In this document: in pieces, positions 6,902 through 12,995 of the stretch | Layout: each line of letters starts with the position of its first letter | How positions within the stretch are numbered: position 1 is the stretch's first letter | Assembly: GCA_900547255.1 (NCBI GenBank) | Contig: URGC01000071.1 | Coordinates: forward strand, 1 to 12,995 | Reading direction: 5' to 3' | Source: an uncultured Eubacterium sp. | Lineage (GTDB): Bacteria > Bacillota > Clostridia > Lachnospirales > Lachnospiraceae | DNA: 12,995 nt | Made by a program: the position numbers and the translations under genes | The notes under the pieces: generated by a model | Seen by the model: only the letters and a program-made list of their open reading frames with translations | Database searches by the model: none | Told to the model about the DNA's origin: nothing

Positions 6902-7010
6902 GCGTGTGAAAAAACATGCGGATGGATTTGATAGCTGGTGCCGGATGACGCTCCGGTGGCTGTCAGAGATGAAATCTGCAAAAGATTATTTAACCAATGG
7001 AGGTATTAAA
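6902..7010 (+). promoter_or_regulatory. Structured rpsB leader, candidate r-protein autoregulatory element
   Basis: The leader between the predicted start of transcription and rpsB can form two hairpins. The first is a 6-bp stem, GCGTGT (6902-6907) with ACATGC (6914-6919), at the extreme 5' end. The second is larger: outer stem 6930-6935 with 6959-6964, an asymmetric internal loop (TGGT against a single G), inner stem GCCGGA (6940-6945) with TCCGGT (6952-6957) and a 6-base loop. A possible short stem CAGA/TCTG follows (6964-6978). The GC-rich second hairpin stands out in an AT-rich intergenic region. Many r-protein operons are autoregulated by such leaders; binding of S2 here is only an inference. 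Confidence 0.5.
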
Positions 7011-7745
7011 ATGAGCGTAATTTCTATGAAACAGTTACTTGAAGCAGGTGTTCATTTCGGACATCAGACAAGAAGATGGAACCCTAAGATGGCTGAGTAC
7101 ATCTACACAGAGAGAAATGGTATCCATATTATCGACTTACAGAAGTCAGTAGGTAAGGTTGACGAAGCTTACAATGCTATCTCAGACATCGTTGCTGATG
7201 GTGGTACAATCCTTTTCGTAGGTACTAAGAAACAGGCTCAGGAAGCTATTGCAACTGAGGCAGAGCGTTGCGGTATGTACTATGTTAACGAGAGATGGTT
7301 AGGTGGTATGCTTACTAACTTTAAGACTATCCAGAGCAGAATCAACAGACTTAAAGAGATAGAGACAATGCAGGAAGATGGAACATTTGATGTTCTTCCT
7401 AAGAAAGAAGTTATCGGTTTAAAGAAAGAATTAGAGAAGCTTCAGAAGAACCTTGGTGGTATCAAGGAAATGAAGAGAATCCCAGATGCTATCTTTATCG
7501 TAGATCCTAAGAAGGAAAGAATCTGCGTTCAGGAAGCACATGCACTTGGTATCCAGCTTATCGGTATTGCAGATACTAACTGTGATCCAGACGAGCTTGA
7601 TTATGTAATCCCAGGTAATGATGATGCTATCAGAGCCGTTAAGTTAATCGTTGCTAAGATGGCTGATGCAGTTATCGAGGCTAATCAGGGTGCAGAGGCA
7701 GTTTCAGCAGAGGCTGATGTTGAGGAAGCAGCAGAAGAAGCATAA
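7011..7745 (+). CDS. rpsB: 30S ribosomal protein S2
   Basis: Ribosomal protein S2, 244 residues, normal length. Typical sequence is MKQLLEAGVHFGHQTRRWNP at the start, then YIYTERNGIHIIDLQK, RWLGGMLTNFKTI, PDAIFIVDPKKE and GIADTNCDPDELDYVIPGND, ending in an acidic Ala/Glu tail. The frame is open further upstream to a GTG at 6906, but that extension would begin at the predicted transcription start and is not S2-like; ATG 7011 has GGAGG (6999-7003) seven bases before it. Codon use changes here: Ile is mostly ATC and Tyr, Asn and Phe often TAC, AAC and TTC, as expected for a highly expressed gene, unlike the ATA-rich flagellar genes before it. Transcribed with tsf. Confidence 0.98.
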   Translation: MSVISMKQLLEAGVHFGHQTRRWNPKMAEYIYTERNGIHIIDLQKSVGKVDEAYNAISDIVADGGTILFVGTKKQAQEAIATEAERCGMYYVNERWLGGMLTNFKTIQSRINRLKEIETMQEDGTFDVLPKKEVIGLKKELEKLQKNLGGIKEMKRIPDAIFIVDPKKERICVQEAHALGIQLIGIADTNCDPDELDYVIPGNDDAIRAVKLIVAKMADAVIEANQGAEAVSAEADVEEAAEEA

Positions 7746-7782
7746 TTACTATATATAAAGATATATTTGGAGGATTTATATA

Positions 7783-8709
7783 ATGGCAGCAGTTACAGCA
7801 GGAATGGTAAAAGAATTAAGAGAGATGACTGGCGCTGGTATGATGGATTGCAAGAAGGCTCTTGCAGCTACAGACGGCGATATGGATAAGGCTGTGGAGT
7901 TCTTAAGAGAGAACGGTATGGCTAAGGCAGCTAAGAAGGCTGGCAGAATTGCAGCAGAGGGTATCGTTAAGACTCTTGTTGATGGCAAGAAGGCAGCAAT
8001 CGTAGAAGTTAACTCAGAGACAGACTTCGTAGCAAAGAATGCAGATTTCAATGCATATGTTGATGATGTAGTAGCTCAGGCACTTAACACAACAGCAACA
8101 GATATCGATGCTTTCTTAGCAGAGAAGTGGACAAAGGATCCATCTAAGACAGTAGCAGATGAGCTTGCAAGCCAGGTTGCTATTATCGGTGAGAACTTAA
8201 AGATCAGAAGATTTGCACAGCTTAACGCAGAGAACGGTTTCATCGCTTCTTACATCCATATGGGTGGTAAGATTGGTGTATTAGTTGATGTTGAGACTAA
8301 TGTTGTTAACTCTGATATAGAAGAGATGGCAAAGAACGTAGCTATGCAGGCAGCAGCTCTTAAGCCAGTATATACTAACAGAGATGAAGTAGATGCTGAT
8401 TACATCGCTAAGGAGACAGAAATCCTTACAGCAGCAGCTAAGAACGAGAAGCCAGATGCCAACGATAAGATTATCGAGGGAATGGTTAAGGGACGTATTT
8501 CTAAGGAACTTAAGGAAATCTGCCTTCTTGATCAGGTTTACGTTAAGGCTGAGGATGGAAAGCAGTCAGTAGCAGCTTATGTTGCATCTGTTGCTAAGGC
8601 TAACAATGCTGATATCAAGATTAAGGGATTTGTTCGTTTCGAGACAGGTGAAGGCCTTGAGAAGAAGAACGAGGATTTTGCAGCAGAAGTTGCAGCTCAG
8701 TTAGGCTAA
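7783..8709 (+). CDS. tsf: Translation elongation factor Ts
   Basis: EF-Ts, 308 residues, the nucleotide exchange factor that releases GDP from EF-Tu. The N-terminal UBA-like domain (about 1-45) has VKELREMTGAGMMDCKKAL, and the essential TDFVAKN motif that contacts the EF-Tu G domain is at 80-86. The remainder covers the two core subdomains, with VYVKAEDGKQSV and the FVRFETGEG end typical of the long form of the protein. GGAGG (7769-7773) is nine bases before the ATG. It starts 37 bases after rpsB and ends just before a strong terminator, so rpsB-tsf form a transcription unit. Codon bias is that of a highly expressed gene, as in rpsB. Confidence 0.98.
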   Translation: MAAVTAGMVKELREMTGAGMMDCKKALAATDGDMDKAVEFLRENGMAKAAKKAGRIAAEGIVKTLVDGKKAAIVEVNSETDFVAKNADFNAYVDDVVAQALNTTATDIDAFLAEKWTKDPSKTVADELASQVAIIGENLKIRRFAQLNAENGFIASYIHMGGKIGVLVDVETNVVNSDIEEMAKNVAMQAAALKPVYTNRDEVDADYIAKETEILTAAAKNEKPDANDKIIEGMVKGRISKELKEICLLDQVYVKAEDGKQSVAAYVASVAKANNADIKIKGFVRFETGEGLEKKNEDFAAEVAAQLG

Positions 8710-8743
8710 TAATAATTTAAGTATTTAATTGTATATTAATTAT

Positions 8744-8783
8744 CCCCACGGGTATTTGTGAATGCCTGTGGGGACTTTTTTTT
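8744..8783 (+). terminator. Intrinsic terminator after tsf
   Basis: A 13-bp stem, CCCCACGGGTATT (8744-8756) with AATGCCTGTGGGG (8761-8773), has two G-T wobbles and a TGTG loop, and is followed by eight T residues (8776-8783). This is a textbook Rho-independent terminator; it separates rpsB-tsf from the bactofilin-pyrH-frr group. Confidence 0.95.
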
Positions 8784-8791
8784 AAAATCAC

Positions 8792-8820
8792 TTCATTTAT
8801 TTATTTTGTTATGATATAAT
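8792..8820 (+). promoter_or_regulatory. Promoter of the bactofilin-pyrH-frr unit
   Basis: TATAAT (8815-8820) is preceded by TG one base upstream (TGATATAAT), an extended -10 element. The -35 candidate TTCATT (8792-8797) is weak but lies at the ideal 17-base spacing. It follows directly on the tsf terminator, and the predicted start at about 8827 leaves a short leader with a strong ribosome binding site. Confidence 0.72.
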
Positions 8821-8853
8821 TAAATCAAATTGTGACCTACGGAGGAGAATCTA

Positions 8854-9567
8854 ATGGGATTTTTTAAAGATTTTAAAGATGATTTGAATGAGACAGCCAG
8901 TGAATTAGATGGTATCAATACATCAGATAAAGTTGATGATGAAGAGCTGATGGTTAATACTCTTGATTCAGAAGATACAAAGACTGATCCAGAGCTTGCA
9001 AAGATTGCGGCTGATATAGCGGCTGGAATAGATGATAAAGAGCCAGTTGAGGAGAGCATTAAGAGCACACCTGTTAATACATCAGCAGTTTTAGATGATG
9101 AAGCTGAGAGCGATGAGGTAGCGATAATCACATCAGGTCTTACAGTTACAGGTAATCTTGATTCTAATGGCTCAATTGATCTGCTTGGAACAGTTAAAGG
9201 TAATGTTTCATGTAAAGGTAAGCTCACAGTTAGTGGATGCATAGTAGGTGATTCTAATGCCAAAGAGATATTTGCCAACAATGCCAAGATTGAGGGCAAT
9301 ATCGATGCTACAGGCTCTATCAAGGTTGGACAGGGTACAGTTATCGTTGGTAATGTATCAGGTACATCTGCTGTTATAGCTGGTGCTATCAAGGGTGATA
9401 TAGATGTTCATGGTCCGGTTGTTGTTGATTCGACTGCTGTTATCGTTGGTGATATCAAGTCTAAGACAGTACAGATTAACAATGGTGCTGCCATAGATGG
9501 TAGATGTTCACAGTGCTACGCAGAGATTAACACAGCAGATTTATTCGGTTTTGCTACGACAAAATAA
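8854..9567 (+). CDS. Bactofilin (polymer-forming cytoskeletal protein, DUF583)
   Basis: A 237-residue bactofilin. The N-terminal 85 residues are acidic and probably disordered, beginning with MGFFKDFKDDL, which could be a short amphipathic membrane-targeting helix. About 87-225 is the bactofilin core: repeated short strands with alternating hydrophobic residues and glycine turns (GLTVTGNLDSNGSIDLLG, GNIDATGSIKVGQGTVIVGN, GDIDVHGPVVVDSTAVIVGD), which predict a compact beta-helix that polymerises into non-polar filaments without nucleotide. Bactofilins organise cell-wall enzymes, stalks or polar structures in various bacteria; the role here is unknown. GGAGG (8841-8845) precedes the ATG. It has its own promoter and is followed by pyrH after 16 bases, an unusual partner set. 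Confidence 0.92.
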   Translation: MGFFKDFKDDLNETASELDGINTSDKVDDEELMVNTLDSEDTKTDPELAKIAADIAAGIDDKEPVEESIKSTPVNTSAVLDDEAESDEVAIITSGLTVTGNLDSNGSIDLLGTVKGNVSCKGKLTVSGCIVGDSNAKEIFANNAKIEGNIDATGSIKVGQGTVIVGNVSGTSAVIAGAIKGDIDVHGPVVVDSTAVIVGDIKSKTVQINNGAAIDGRCSQCYAEINTADLFGFATTK

Positions 9568-9583
9568 TAGTGAGGATACTGAC

Positions 9584-10291
9584 GTGAAAGAATTAAAGAG
9601 AGTTATTTTAAAACTTAGTGGTGAGGCTTTATCAGGCGATAAGAAGTCAGGATATGATGATGAGCTTATCAGCGACATTGCAAGACAGGTTAAGCAGATA
9701 GTTGATAAAGGTATTGATGTCGGAATAGTTATAGGTGGCGGTAATTACTGGAGAGGCCGTTCTAATGATAATATAGATAGAACTAAGGCAGACCAGATAG
9801 GTATGCTTGCTACAATTATGAACTGCATATATGTATCTGAGATTTTCCGTTCATGTGGTCTTATGACTAATATACTTACACCTTTTGAGTGTGGAAGCAT
9901 GACTAAGCTCTTTTCTAAGGACAGAGCTAACAAGTACTTTAGTAAGGGAATGGTAGTGTTCTTTGCCGGTGGTACAGGACATCCATATTTCTCAACAGAT
10001 ACAGGAATTGTTCTTCGTGCCATAGAGCTTGATGCAGATGCGATTTTATTAGCCAAGGCTATAGATGGTGTATATGACAGTGACCCTAAGATTAACCCAG
10101 AGGCTAAGAAGTATGATAAGCTTCCAATTCAGGAAGTTGTAGATAAGAAGCTTGGAGTTATAGATATGACAGCATCTGTTATGTGTATGGAGAATAAGAT
10201 GCCACTTATGATATTTGGGCTTAATGAGAAAGACAGCATATTGAATGCCATGACAGGCAGATTTAATGGTACAATCGTTACTGTAGAATAA
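9584..10291 (+). CDS. pyrH: UMP kinase
   Basis: Bacterial UMP kinase of the amino-acid kinase fold, 235 residues, converting UMP and ATP to UDP in pyrimidine synthesis. Visible motifs are the phosphate-binding VILKLSGEALSG (7-18), GGGNYWRGR (51-59), the UMP-site DRTKADQIGMLATIMN (65-80), TGHPYFSTDT and the nucleotide-site KAIDGVYDSDPK, with DMTA near the C-terminus. The frame is open back to 9497 inside the bactofilin gene, but that part is not PyrH-like; GTG 9584 has TGAGGA (9571-9576) seven bases before it and gives the standard N-terminus. The 16-base gap to the bactofilin stop suggests translational coupling. frr follows, as in most bacteria. Confidence 0.96.
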   Translation: MKELKRVILKLSGEALSGDKKSGYDDELISDIARQVKQIVDKGIDVGIVIGGGNYWRGRSNDNIDRTKADQIGMLATIMNCIYVSEIFRSCGLMTNILTPFECGSMTKLFSKDRANKYFSKGMVVFFAGGTGHPYFSTDTGIVLRAIELDADAILLAKAIDGVYDSDPKINPEAKKYDKLPIQEVVDKKLGVIDMTASVMCMENKMPLMIFGLNEKDSILNAMTGRFNGTIVTVE

Positions 10292-10309
10292 TTTGGAGGA
10301 TATAATATT

Positions 10310-10861
10310 ATGAGCGATATTAAAGTATATGAAGAGAAGATGAGCAAATCACTTGATGCGTTAAATGAGGAATTTAGTTCTATAAGAGCAGGAAGAGCTA
10401 ACCCACATATACTTGATAAGATAAGAATTGATTATTATGGAACACCTACATCATTACAGCAGGTTGCTAATATATCAGTACCAGAGGCAAGAATGATTCA
10501 GATTCAGCCTTGGGAGAGCAGCCTTATTAAGGATATTGAGAAGGCAATTCTTGTATCAGATCTTGGTATTACACCTAACAATGATGGTAAGGTTATAAGA
10601 CTTGTGTTCCCTGAGCTTACAGAGGACAGAAGAAAGGAACTTGCCAAGGATGTCAAGAAGAAGGGCGATAACGCCAAAGTAGCTATCCGTAATGTAAGAA
10701 GAGATGCTAACGATACATTTAAGAAAGCTAACAAGGCAGGAGAGCTTTCAGATGATGAATTATCTAATGCAGAAGATGAAGTACAGAAGATTACAGACAA
10801 GTATGTTGCATTAGTAGATAAGGCTATTGAGGACAAGACTAAGGAGATACTTACTGTTTAA
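10310..10861 (+). CDS. frr: Ribosome recycling factor
   Basis: Ribosome recycling factor of 183 residues, normal length; with EF-G it splits the post-termination ribosome. Domain I arms are helical, with FSSIRAGRANPHILDKI near the start and a long charged C-terminal helix pair; domain II is visible as YYGTPTSLQQVANISVPEAR and the conserved IQPWE. The Arg of the VRRDAND motif and the final EDKTKEIL are also standard. GGAGG (10295-10299) lies ten bases before the ATG, 18 bases after pyrH, so the two are co-transcribed. An imperfect terminator-like hairpin follows it. Confidence 0.98.
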   Translation: MSDIKVYEEKMSKSLDALNEEFSSIRAGRANPHILDKIRIDYYGTPTSLQQVANISVPEARMIQIQPWESSLIKDIEKAILVSDLGITPNNDGKVIRLVFPELTEDRRKELAKDVKKKGDNAKVAIRNVRRDANDTFKKANKAGELSDDELSNAEDEVQKITDKYVALVDKAIEDKTKEILTV

Positions 10862-10885
10862 TCTTAAGATTGTCATGAATATAAG

Positions 10886-10936
10886 AATCCGTGGGATTTT
10901 GATTACTATGTAATCAATTTTCCCGGATTTTATTTT
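10886..10936 (+). terminator. Imperfect terminator-like hairpin between frr and uppS
   Basis: Left arm AATCC-(GT)-GGGA-(TT)-TTGATTAC (10886-10906) pairs with GTAATCAA-(TTT)-TCCC-GGATT (10910-10929) across a TAT loop: 8, 4 and 5 pairs separated by a small internal loop and a GT bulge. The 3' side runs into TTATTTT, a moderate U-rich tail. It may terminate only partly, allowing read-through into uppS. Confidence 0.65.
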
Positions 10937-10948
10937 AATTATTATAAT
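10920..10948 (+). promoter_or_regulatory. Weak candidate promoter of uppS-cdsA-dxr
   Basis: A perfect TATAAT (10943-10948) lies 25 bases before the uppS GTG. At 17-base spacing the -35 position is TTCCCG (10920-10925), a poor match that overlaps the 3' arm of the preceding hairpin. AT-rich surroundings make a chance -10 likely, so this is tentative. Confidence 0.35.
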
Positions 10949-10972
10949 TCATTAGAAATGAGGTGATTCCCT

Positions 10973-11710
10973 GTGGATTATTATAATGAATCGTTAGATT
11001 TAAAGATACCATCACATGTTGCTGTTATATTAGACGGCAATGGAAGATGGGCTAAGAAAAGACATATGCCAAGAACATATGGACATAAGGTGGGAAGCCA
11101 GGTTGTTGAAGATATGCTCAGCATCGTGGATGACTTAGGCGTGAAATATTTTACGGTTTATGCATTTTCAACAGAGAATTGGAAGAGGTCAGAGAACGAA
11201 GTCTCTACACTTATGAATATATTGAGACGATACTTGAAGGACTGCGTTAAGAAGTCAATGAAAAACAATGTCAGATGCCGTGTTATAGGAAGAAGAGAAG
11301 AATTAAGCGAAGATATTGTTGAGAGTATTATAGACCTTGAGGAAAAGACAAAGAATAATACAGGGCTTAATTTTACTATAGCGATTAATTATGGCGGCAG
11401 GGATGAGATTACAAGAGCTGTTAAAAAGATTGCTGACAAGGCTGCCAGAGGTGAGCTTAAAGCAGAAGATATAACAGAGAAGACAATCAACGATAATCTC
11501 GATACATGGGAACTGCCAGACCCGGACCTTCTGATAAGGAGCAGCGGCGAGCAGAGATTATCTAATTATCTGCCTTGGCAGCTTGCATACACGGAGTTTT
11601 ATTTCACAGAGACTCTGTGGCCTGATTTTAATCGTGAAGAGATGATTAAAGCATTTGAAAAATATAACAAGCGTGAACGAAGATTTGGTGGAGTTACGGA
11701 GGATAAATAG
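10973..11710 (+). CDS. uppS: Undecaprenyl diphosphate synthase (cis-prenyltransferase)
   Basis: A 245-residue isoprenyl transferase of the cis type that makes the C55 lipid carrier for peptidoglycan and wall polymers from farnesyl diphosphate and isopentenyl diphosphate. The signature HVAVILDGNGRWAKKR holds the catalytic Asp21, followed by GHKVGSQ, VYAFSTENWKR, NYGGRDEI, and the C-terminal PDLLIRSSGEQRLSNYL and TETLWPDF motifs that bind the pyrophosphate of isopentenyl diphosphate. Length is normal and no residue appears missing. It starts with GTG at 10973, with AGGTGA (10961-10966) six bases upstream. The stop overlaps the next start by one base (TAGTG), so translation of cdsA is probably coupled. 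Confidence 0.97.
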   Translation: MDYYNESLDLKIPSHVAVILDGNGRWAKKRHMPRTYGHKVGSQVVEDMLSIVDDLGVKYFTVYAFSTENWKRSENEVSTLMNILRRYLKDCVKKSMKNNVRCRVIGRREELSEDIVESIIDLEEKTKNNTGLNFTIAINYGGRDEITRAVKKIADKAARGELKAEDITEKTINDNLDTWELPDPDLLIRSSGEQRLSNYLPWQLAYTEFYFTETLWPDFNREEMIKAFEKYNKRERRFGGVTEDK

Positions 11711-12519
11711 TGAAGACAAGAGTTATAAGCGGAATTTTTCTTTTGCTAATAATGGGTTCGGCGTTGTATACAGGCGGATTGTATCTGTATCTTCTCTGCC
11801 TGTTTATATCTGTCGTTGGTTTGTATGAATTGTATAAAATATATAATATTGAACAATCAGCATTAGGATTTATTGGATATGGAATTGCATGTGCATACTA
11901 TATAGCGACATATCTTGGAGCAGACTGGGCTGTTATGTTAGTTATAACATTAGGTCTTATGGTCGCTATGGGGGCATACGTCATGACATTTCCTAAGTAT
12001 GTGTCTAATCAGGTTATGTGCTGTGTATTTGGAGTTTTATATGTGGCTGTTATGCTGTCATATATATATAAGACAAGAGCGTTAAGCGATGGAATATACG
12101 TTGTATGGCTTATATTCGTATCATCATGGGTAAGCGATACATTTGCATACCTTACAGGCGTTCTTATAGGAAAGCATAAGATGGCACCTAAGTTATCGCC
12201 TAAGAAATCTATAGAGGGTGCTGTAGGCGGTGTGACAAGTTCTGTCATTGTAGGTGCATTATATGGATATATTGTTGCAGACCATATAACACAGATGGTT
12301 ATCCACCCTGTATATGTGTTTGCGGTTGCGAGCGGCATAGGTGCGCTGTTATCAATAATAGGTGACCTTGCAGCATCAGCGATTAAGAGAAATTACGATA
12401 TTAAGGACTATGGAAGACTTATACCGGGACATGGCGGCATCCTTGACAGATTTGACAGTGTTATATTCACAGCACCTGTTGTGTACTGGGCAGTTTATAT
12501 AGTTAATAATGTTTTGTAG
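11710..12519 (+). CDS. cdsA: Phosphatidate cytidylyltransferase (CDP-diglyceride synthase)
   Basis: A 269-residue polytopic membrane enzyme that joins CTP and phosphatidic acid to CDP-diacylglycerol, the precursor of phosphatidylglycerol and cardiolipin. About seven or eight hydrophobic segments can be seen. The family signature is near the C-terminus (about 223-249): SAIKR, then KDYGRLIPGHGGILDRFDS with the conserved Lys, Asp, His, Gly-Gly and Asp-Arg-x-Asp positions. An earlier conserved stretch is SDTFAYLTG with KLSPKKSIEGAVGG (142-174). The start is GTG 11710, one base overlapping the uppS stop, with GGAGG (11698-11702) seven bases upstream. uppS-cdsA-dxr is a common order in Firmicutes. 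Confidence 0.96.
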   Translation: MKTRVISGIFLLLIMGSALYTGGLYLYLLCLFISVVGLYELYKIYNIEQSALGFIGYGIACAYYIATYLGADWAVMLVITLGLMVAMGAYVMTFPKYVSNQVMCCVFGVLYVAVMLSYIYKTRALSDGIYVVWLIFVSSWVSDTFAYLTGVLIGKHKMAPKLSPKKSIEGAVGGVTSSVIVGALYGYIVADHITQMVIHPVYVFAVASGIGALLSIIGDLAASAIKRNYDIKDYGRLIPGHGGILDRFDSVIFTAPVVYWAVYIVNNVL

Positions 12520-12536
12520 ATGATGAGAGGCATATA

Positions 12537-12995
12537 ATGAAGAGAGTTTCAATACTTGGTTCGACTGGTTCGATTGGAACACAGACATTGGATGTTATTA
12601 GGAATAATGATGATTTACAGGTTGTGGCACTTGCCGCCGGAACAAGGGTAAAAGACCTTGAGAAGCAGGCAAGGGAATTCAAGCCGCTGATTGTATGCGC
12701 TGGAAACAAAGAAGGAGCAGAAGAGCTTAAAATAGCTCTCTGTGATACTGACATCAAGGTTGTGTATGGTGATGAAGGTCTTGTTGAGTGTGCGACTGTT
12801 GCTGAAGCAGATGTTGTAGTCACAGCAGTTGTCGGAATGATGGGAATTGTACCTACAATTGAGGCAATCAATGCAGGTAAGGATATAGCTCTCGCCAACA
12901 AGGAAACACTAGTTGCGGGAGGAAAACTTGTAACTGACTGCGTTCGTGAGAATGGCGTGAAGCTCCTGCCGATCGATAGTGAGCATTCCGCAATT
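12537..12995 (+). CDS. dxr: 1-deoxy-D-xylulose 5-phosphate reductoisomerase, N-terminal part
   Basis: The gene starts at ATG 12537 with GAGAGG six bases upstream and runs off the window; 153 residues are present out of about 380-400 expected. DXR converts deoxyxylulose 5-phosphate to methylerythritol 4-phosphate with NADPH, the committed step of the MEP isoprenoid pathway. The NADPH-binding loop is GSTGSIGTQTLDV (8-20); ALANKETLVAGG (118-129) carries the conserved Lys122, and PIDSEHSAI at the edge includes D147, S148 and E149, equivalent to metal and substrate ligands D150, S151 and E152 of E. coli. It lies 17 bases after cdsA. Its product feeds the substrate pool of UppS encoded two genes upstream. 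Confidence 0.97.
   Translation, partial: MKRVSILGSTGSIGTQTLDVIRNNDDLQVVALAAGTRVKDLEKQAREFKPLIVCAGNKEGAEELKIALCDTDIKVVYGDEGLVECATVAEADVVVTAVVGMMGIVPTIEAINAGKDIALANKETLVAGGKLVTDCVRENGVKLLPIDSEHSAI

Noticed and set aside
6906..7010. N-terminal extension of rpsB by 35 codons from a GTG at 6906
   Set aside because: It would begin at the predicted transcription start with no ribosome binding site, the residues do not resemble S2, and ATG 7011 has an ideal GGAGG.
7778..7783. TATAAT overlapping the tsf start codon as a promoter
   Set aside because: It lies between the ribosome binding site and the ATG, so any transcript would lack the start region.
8820..9392. 190-codon open frame on the minus strand opposite the bactofilin gene
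   Set aside because: Ser/Ile/Leu-rich composition is what the reverse complement of the repetitive bactofilin gene gives; no ribosome binding site or family resemblance.
9497..9583. N-terminal extension of pyrH into the bactofilin gene
   Set aside because: The added residues are unlike UMP kinase; GTG 9584 with TGAGGA upstream gives the standard N-terminus and length.
10860..10871. Perfect 12-base palindrome AATCTTAAGATT at the frr stop
   Set aside because: Short and without a loop, easily expected by chance in AT-rich DNA; no second copy noticed.
12009..12901. Several minus-strand open frames opposite cdsA and dxr
   Set aside because: They overlap genes with clear family signatures and lack start signals or recognisable motifs.
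1..12995. SigD-type promoters (TAAA-N15-GCCGATAA) within the window
   Set aside because: Scanning by eye found no GCCGATAA-like -10 element, so none is claimed.

Overview
The window reads as a chromosomal segment of a motile, low-to-moderate GC Gram-positive anaerobe of the Clostridia, most likely a Lachnospiraceae member (Lachnospira/Eubacterium eligens, Roseburia or Butyrivibrio type). This placement is inferred from protein character, AT-rich codon use, strong GGAGG ribosome binding sites and gene order; no 16S rRNA gene is present. All supported genes are on the + strand and tightly packed. No gene-free stretch exceeds 300 bases. I see no mobile element, tRNA, CRISPR array or sign of horizontal transfer.

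Positions 1-6842 are the 3' end of a fla/che operon: the C-terminus of the chemotaxis kinase CheA (cut by the window edge), CheW, the phosphatase CheC with both active sites, the receptor deamidase CheD, a small two-helix membrane protein with an acidic tail, the flagellar sigma factor SigD, a FapA/DUF342 protein, a small charged protein of unknown function, a membrane-anchored protein in the position of Bacillus SwrB, and a membrane-anchored protein ending in an MltG/YceG-like module without the lytic domain.

A promoter with near-consensus elements and a structured ~105-nt leader then introduce rpsB and tsf, which end at a strong intrinsic terminator (8744-8783). A second promoter (extended -10) drives a bactofilin gene followed closely by pyrH (UMP kinase) and frr (ribosome recycling factor). 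After an imperfect terminator-like hairpin come uppS, cdsA and dxr (cut by the window end), which cover undecaprenyl diphosphate, CDP-diacylglycerol and isoprenoid precursor synthesis.

The backbone order cheA-cheW-cheC-cheD-sigD-(swrB)-rpsB-tsf-pyrH-frr-uppS-cdsA-dxr matches Bacillus subtilis, so this is an ancient conserved junction between motility and housekeeping genes. The lineage-specific content is what has been inserted into it: the acidic-tail membrane protein, FapA, the small charged protein, the MltG-like protein and the bactofilin. The SwrB-position protein is also enlarged by a histone H1-like Lys/Ala/Ser/Thr tract. No wholly new system is evident; the most interesting leads are these insertions and the rpsB leader.
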